Part shown: in pieces, positions 9,905-13,051 of the stretch
Layout of the letters: every line of letters begins with the position of its first letter
Numbering within the stretch: position 1 is the stretch's first letter
Source of the DNA: an uncultured Kangiella sp.
GTDB lineage: Bacteria; Pseudomonadota; Gammaproteobacteria; Enterobacterales; DSM-103792
Length of the DNA stretch: 13,051 nucleotides
Reading direction: 5' to 3'
Assembly (NCBI GenBank): GCA_946481205.1
Contig: CAMLNB010000092.1
Location: forward strand, 1-13,051
Translations under genes and position numbers: made by a program
Notes under the pieces: generated by a model
Databases searched by the model: none
What the model saw: only the letters and a program-made list of their open reading frames with translations
What the model was told of the DNA's origin: nothing

Positions 9905-10456
9905 TTGCCACACTCGCGAACCGCCACACCGGGTGACGCCGCTGCCCTCGCCGTGCTGGCGGAACGCACGTTCCGCGACACGTTTGCGGTGATGAATACG
10001 GCCGAAGACATGGACCGGCATTGCCGGCAGAGTTACGGCGCCAGCATTCAAGCCGCCGAAATTGCCGACACGGCTCGCGCCACGCTGCTCTTCGAAACCC
10101 TGATCAGCGAAACCCCGATCAGCAAAGCAGCCGGCGAACTGGTGGCCTGCGCCCAACTGGGCTGGAATAAAGCTCCTGCCTGCGTGAAAGGCCAAGCCCC
10201 CGGCGAAATCCAGCGCCTGTACGTCGCCCGCGACTGGCACGGCAAAGGCCTCGCCCAGCAATTGATGCAAGCCTGCCTCGATGAAATGCAAAAGCGCGGC
10301 AACCATGTGGTCTGGCTCGGCGTCTAGGAGAAAAACCCGCGCGCCATCGCGTTCTACCAGAAGTTCGGCTTTGTCGAAATCGGCGACCACACCTTCGCAC
10401 TCGACGGCGACAACCAACGCGACATCATCACGGCTGTAAAAACGCTGCCACCTTAG
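9905..10456 (+). pseudogene. GNAT-family N-acetyltransferase (copy 2) with in-frame TAG
   Basis: The frame runs 183 codons from TTG 9905, preceded by GGAG with 6-base spacing, to TAG 10454-10456, but is broken by TAG at 10325-10327 (codon 141). Before the break: RTATPGDAAALAVLAERTF at the N terminus and the acetyl-CoA pyrophosphate loop RDWHGKGLAQQLM (about 109-121). After the break, in the same frame: EKNPRAIAFYQKFGFVEIG, the C-terminal GNAT motif. The context LGV-stop-EKNPRAIAFY strongly suggests an original Trp (TGG), so one G-to-A change. The rest keeps coding composition, so the lesion is recent, a sequencing error, or tolerated by readthrough. The 140-residue product lacks the last strands and is probably inactive. 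The substrate is unknown; members acetylate small molecules or proteins. It converges on the pldA-like gene. Confidence 0.85.
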
Positions 10457-10520
10457 AGACAACTTTCGAGCAACATAAGGCCATCTAGTGGAACTGATCT
10501 TATAGCTATAATAGATGTTC

Positions 10521-11492
10521 CTAAAAGGCGAACTTTAATCCGAAAGCGCGATAGCTCGAATGTTCATGATAACGAACTATCTCATCACCATAACCGTCAA
10601 AGTACCTAACAAAAAGAGGAAGATGAAAGTCAAGTATACTTATAAGGAATGAGAGATCGGTGGTGGTGCTAACGTTATCAAATGCACTGGAAATTCCCGT
10701 CCTAATATCTATGGAAAGATTAGCGCCCAACAAGAAGCCTCCCGCTCCAGAATCGTTAAACAGAGCCGCATCAAGACGTTTGTATTCGAAGGAGAGTCGA
10801 AGGCCATCGAATTCTTCGATACGCGAAGAGTTCGTTATGTCCCAAAATATATCATCCTCTTTATGGGACAGCCCACCATTCTGAAAGTAATTCCTAAGGT
10901 TGACGGTCAGATATGCGCCTTTGTTTCCATTCGAATCTTCAGCTCCAAACAAAGCTGATCTTGCTTCAAGCGAAATGTAATCCCATCCGCGACTGACAGA
11001 ATCAATAGCATTACGTCCCCTTTCTATCTCACGGTAAAAAGTGTCGACATCATCTATCGTCTGCCCATTTGACTCATGGCCAAATGCCAGATCAAGATAC
11101 TCCACTGCAGGATCTGTTTGACCAAAAAAAGGTAGCCATCCAATACGATAATGAATCTCTGGATTATTCAACCGATTAACAACAGGTCCGGAAGCCCTTG
11201 TCTCCCCTCCATCAAGCACCCAGAAGAAGTCAAATTTACCAACATATGATATGAAGGAAAAATTACTTATATCTTGGAAGAAAGCGTTCTCATCAGTAAT
11301 TGGATGCCAAAATGAAAAGAAGAATTCAGAGTGTTTTTCATTGCCAGAAAACTCCGGCATTTGCGACACGTAGTTATCTCTGTAACCTTTAATGCCAAAC
11401 CAATCTTCCTCGGAGCAATTTGATGATTCAGAGTTGACGGCAAGGAAAATTATGAAGGCAGCGCCAAGATAGCCAATGTCTGACGAACTCAT
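10521..11492 (-). CDS. Outer-membrane phospholipase A (PldA-like)
   Basis: Predicted to hydrolyse phospholipid acyl ester bonds in the outer membrane. Key evidence is LDLAFGHESNGQ with His139, Ser141, Asn142 and Gly143, matching the HDSNG active site of E. coli OMPLA (His142, Ser144). It is followed by SRGWD (167-171), matching SRSWN. The third catalytic residue, Asn156 in E. coli, is Asp171 here. The last block, FVRYFDGYGDEIVRYHEHSSYRAFGLKFAF, fits the final barrel strands and ends in Phe, as outer-membrane proteins do. The 323-residue length suits the family. The N terminus (about 6-20) is hydrophobic but has no Lys or Arg, unusual for a signal peptide. An in-frame stop four codons upstream rules out a longer start, and AAGG precedes the ATG. 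It lies 75 bases after the upstream gene, probably in one operon, and is AT-rich. Confidence 0.85.
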   Translation of the reverse strand: MSSSDIGYLGAAFIIFLAVNSESSNCSEEDWFGIKGYRDNYVSQMPEFSGNEKHSEFFFSFWHPITDENAFFQDISNFSFISYVGKFDFFWVLDGGETRASGPVVNRLNNPEIHYRIGWLPFFGQTDPAVEYLDLAFGHESNGQTIDDVDTFYREIERGRNAIDSVSRGWDYISLEARSALFGAEDSNGNKGAYLTVNLRNYFQNGGLSHKEDDIFWDITNSSRIEEFDGLRLSFEYKRLDAALFNDSGAGGFLLGANLSIDIRTGISSAFDNVSTTTDLSFLISILDFHLPLFVRYFDGYGDEIVRYHEHSSYRAFGLKFAF

Positions 11493-11567
11493 TTGACCAC
11501 CTTACCCTAAGAACAGGAAAACAAAACCGCAGGAAAAATTCAACGAAATAAGTCAGTTAAAGAATTC

Positions 11568-12896
11568 TCACTTCTGTATCTTTCCGCGCTCTGTAAAGCT
11601 GTATCCAATACCTATCGAAAACCATGTTTCGTCTTGATATTCAACTAAGCTTCTAGACGACCTACCAAACTTATCCTTACCAAAAAAAAGCCCGAGATCT
11701 ACGCTGGCTGATACGGCATAAGTAACACCAATGGCATAACTTATTGCATCAACATTCTCAGTCGTAGGTTCCCCGCCGGGCACATCGGATGCCTTTCCAA
11801 GCCCAATCTTTCCATACCCAACCCCAACCAGTAGTTGCGCCCTTGAACCAGCCCATCCTATATATGGTCCAACAGTAGCATTGCCCGCAAACTCATCGCT
11901 ATTCATGTAGTACTTGAAGGGAACAACAAGAGTCCCCCAAGTCATTCCGCCATCACGATCAAAAGCAGCCGAATTTTTACCGAAATCGCACACCCTATAT
12001 ACGTTGCTGGAGTCAACGGTTCTAAGACCATCTTGCCCGGTCACCTTTGGTATGTAAGCAAGATCGATTAGCACAGAATCTGAAAGATTTGTATTCGCCG
12101 AGTCAGATGGTTCAGGCTCTGAAACGAATCGAAATACGCTGCATCTTGGAATGTACTTTGTGCCGACTCTAACGCCTTCTGGTTCATTGCTTGCCCCAAT
12201 CTTATCTTGCATCAAACTTGCAACCTGAGATGACACCCTATACTCATCAATAGCCCTACTTTGCGCTTTCTCAGCCTCCACATACTTTGCGTTTAGCTCA
12301 GCAATATTAGATGTTTTATCAACTATTTTTTTTATCAAGTCGCCTCTATCATCTACGACAACATCATTATTGTTAGCATCGTTTAATCTTTCCCTTAACT
12401 TACTGAGCTCCGCCTCTGCGAACGACAAGCTGTCCCTTGCAGCTATGTATGCCGATGATGCTGCGTTCAGCTCATCCGCTGCTTTCTTTACCTTGTCGAA
12501 ATTTTCTTTTGAATTTTTTCTCACTTCATGACCAACCTTTTCCTCAATATCTCTATCTAATTCACCTTTAGAGTCTCTGCAAGGGGAGCCGACATCAACA
12601 ATACTGGTGTAATCATACACAACCTCATACGTAGGACTTGTTGAGAAAAGTTTATTCCACCAATAGAGGTCATTGCCGGGCGGACATGAGTACGGACCAT
12701 CTCCAAACCACGACCTATCCATCTCAGTCTTGACATTCTTTCCAACATCGTCATTTTTTCCAGCCTCGGTTTTCTCATCTACCTTTTTTGACGAACCCTC
12801 ATCATCAGCGACAAGATTATTTGATCCACCATCAAAACCGGCTGCACTCATACCAAAGAAGAATCCAAAAAACACAAAAAAAATAGCTATTTTCAT
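11568..12896 (-). CDS. Secreted coiled-coil protein with C-terminal beta-barrel-like region
   Basis: I do not recognise this 442-residue protein. The ATG at 12896 is preceded by GGAG with 6-base spacing and starts a clear signal peptide, MKIAIFFVFFGFFFGMSAAG, so it is exported. Residues 22-60 are charged and low-complexity. Residues 62-108 are Trp/Tyr-rich with Cys71 and Cys106. Residues about 112-232 are strongly helical with heptad-like Ala/Leu spacing (coiled coil). Cys252 and Cys303 could form disulfides. From about 318 to 434 come alternating strands (WGTLVVPFKYYMN, TVGPYIGWAG, AQLLVGVGYGKIGLG, ISYAIGVTYAVSASVDLGLFFG, WFSIGIGYSF), resembling part of an outer-membrane beta-barrel, with a short TERGKIQK tail. 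It could be a surface protein or a partner of the phospholipase encoded next. AT-rich composition suggests transfer. Confidence 0.8.
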   Translation of the reverse strand: MKIAIFFVFFGFFFGMSAAGFDGGSNNLVADDEGSSKKVDEKTEAGKNDDVGKNVKTEMDRSWFGDGPYSCPPGNDLYWWNKLFSTSPTYEVVYDYTSIVDVGSPCRDSKGELDRDIEEKVGHEVRKNSKENFDKVKKAADELNAASSAYIAARDSLSFAEAELSKLRERLNDANNNDVVVDDRGDLIKKIVDKTSNIAELNAKYVEAEKAQSRAIDEYRVSSQVASLMQDKIGASNEPEGVRVGTKYIPRCSVFRFVSEPEPSDSANTNLSDSVLIDLAYIPKVTGQDGLRTVDSSNVYRVCDFGKNSAAFDRDGGMTWGTLVVPFKYYMNSDEFAGNATVGPYIGWAGSRAQLLVGVGYGKIGLGKASDVPGGEPTTENVDAISYAIGVTYAVSASVDLGLFFGKDKFGRSSRSLVEYQDETWFSIGIGYSFTERGKIQK

Positions 12897-13051
12897 AATT
12901 AACTCCAGAATGGAAGGAATGGAAATAAACCAACAACATTTCCTTTTCCTTTGGAAACAGCACATAAATGGGGAGGGGGGGGGGGGGGTAAAAATCTTAA
13001 TAGATTAACGGAAACCAAATAAAATAAGGGGTTGAGTTTGCGCCAAACAGA
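12897..13051 (-). promoter_or_regulatory. Leader and probable promoter region of the outer-membrane operon
   Basis: This 155-base stretch upstream of the coiled-coil gene includes TTTATG (12968-12963 on the minus strand) as a possible -10, with a C-rich tract in the place of the -10/-35 spacer and T-rich sequence (TTTTTA, near 12990-12995) beyond it. A small hairpin TTTCC-AAA-GGAAA lies near 12943-12955. The exact promoter cannot be fixed from sequence. Confidence 0.35.
12975..12988. repeat. Homopolymer of 14 G (C on the coding strand)
   Basis: Fourteen consecutive G, preceded by GGGG-A (12970-12974), lie 79 bases upstream of the ATG at 12896. The setting is otherwise AT-rich, so the run is not a composition effect. 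Such tracts vary in length by slipped-strand mispairing. In or near a promoter they can change expression, as known for poly-C in Neisseria opc. The tract may also be miscounted by sequencing. Confidence 0.9.

Overview
The window looks like chromosome from a Gram-negative, probably gammaproteobacterial, organism. AcnA and PurB align almost residue for residue with the E. coli proteins as I remember them, the right-hand end encodes outer-membrane proteins, and short palindromic (REP-like) elements lie between genes. The housekeeping part is GC-rich. The accessory genes at about 4.9-6.9 kb and 10.5-12.9 kb are visibly AT-rich, which suggests horizontal acquisition. I cannot name the genus.

Layout. 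(1) 160-2841, minus: acnA, aconitate hydratase, with a strong -10 box upstream and a stem-loop just past its stop. (2) 2842-3426: acnA/purB divergent intergenic region with inverted GC-rich palindromic repeats. (3) 3427-4794, plus: purB, closed by a clear intrinsic terminator. (4) 4928-6894, plus: two AT-rich genes for Mrr-like PD-(D/E)XK nucleases. The first appears to carry two nuclease folds. No methyltransferase or helicase accompanies them, so this is a candidate minimal defence locus. (5) 6922-6993: a pair of palindromes in inverted arrangement. (6) 7031-7804: a membrane fatty-acid hydroxylase/sterol desaturase-family enzyme. (7) 7858-8595: a hypothetical protein, possibly DUF6348-like. 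(8) 8609-10456: two diverged copies of one GNAT acetyltransferase gene. The first is cut after about 46 codons at a palindromic repeat. The second is complete except for one in-frame TAG. Between them lies a cysteine-rich hypothetical gene on the minus strand, with palindromes on both sides. (9) 10521-12896, minus: two genes that look like an operon. The upstream one encodes a secreted coiled-coil plus beta-barrel-like protein of unknown function. The downstream one encodes an outer-membrane phospholipase A (PldA-like) protein. About 80 bp before the first gene is a run of 14 G (C on the coding strand), which looks like a phase-variation tract.

The candidates for something new are the apparently phase-variable outer-membrane phospholipase operon, whose PldA-like enzyme has Asp where E. 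coli has the catalytic Asn, and the methyltransferase-less double-nuclease pair. The acnA and purB genes look ordinary. No tRNA, rRNA, CRISPR array or transposase was seen.
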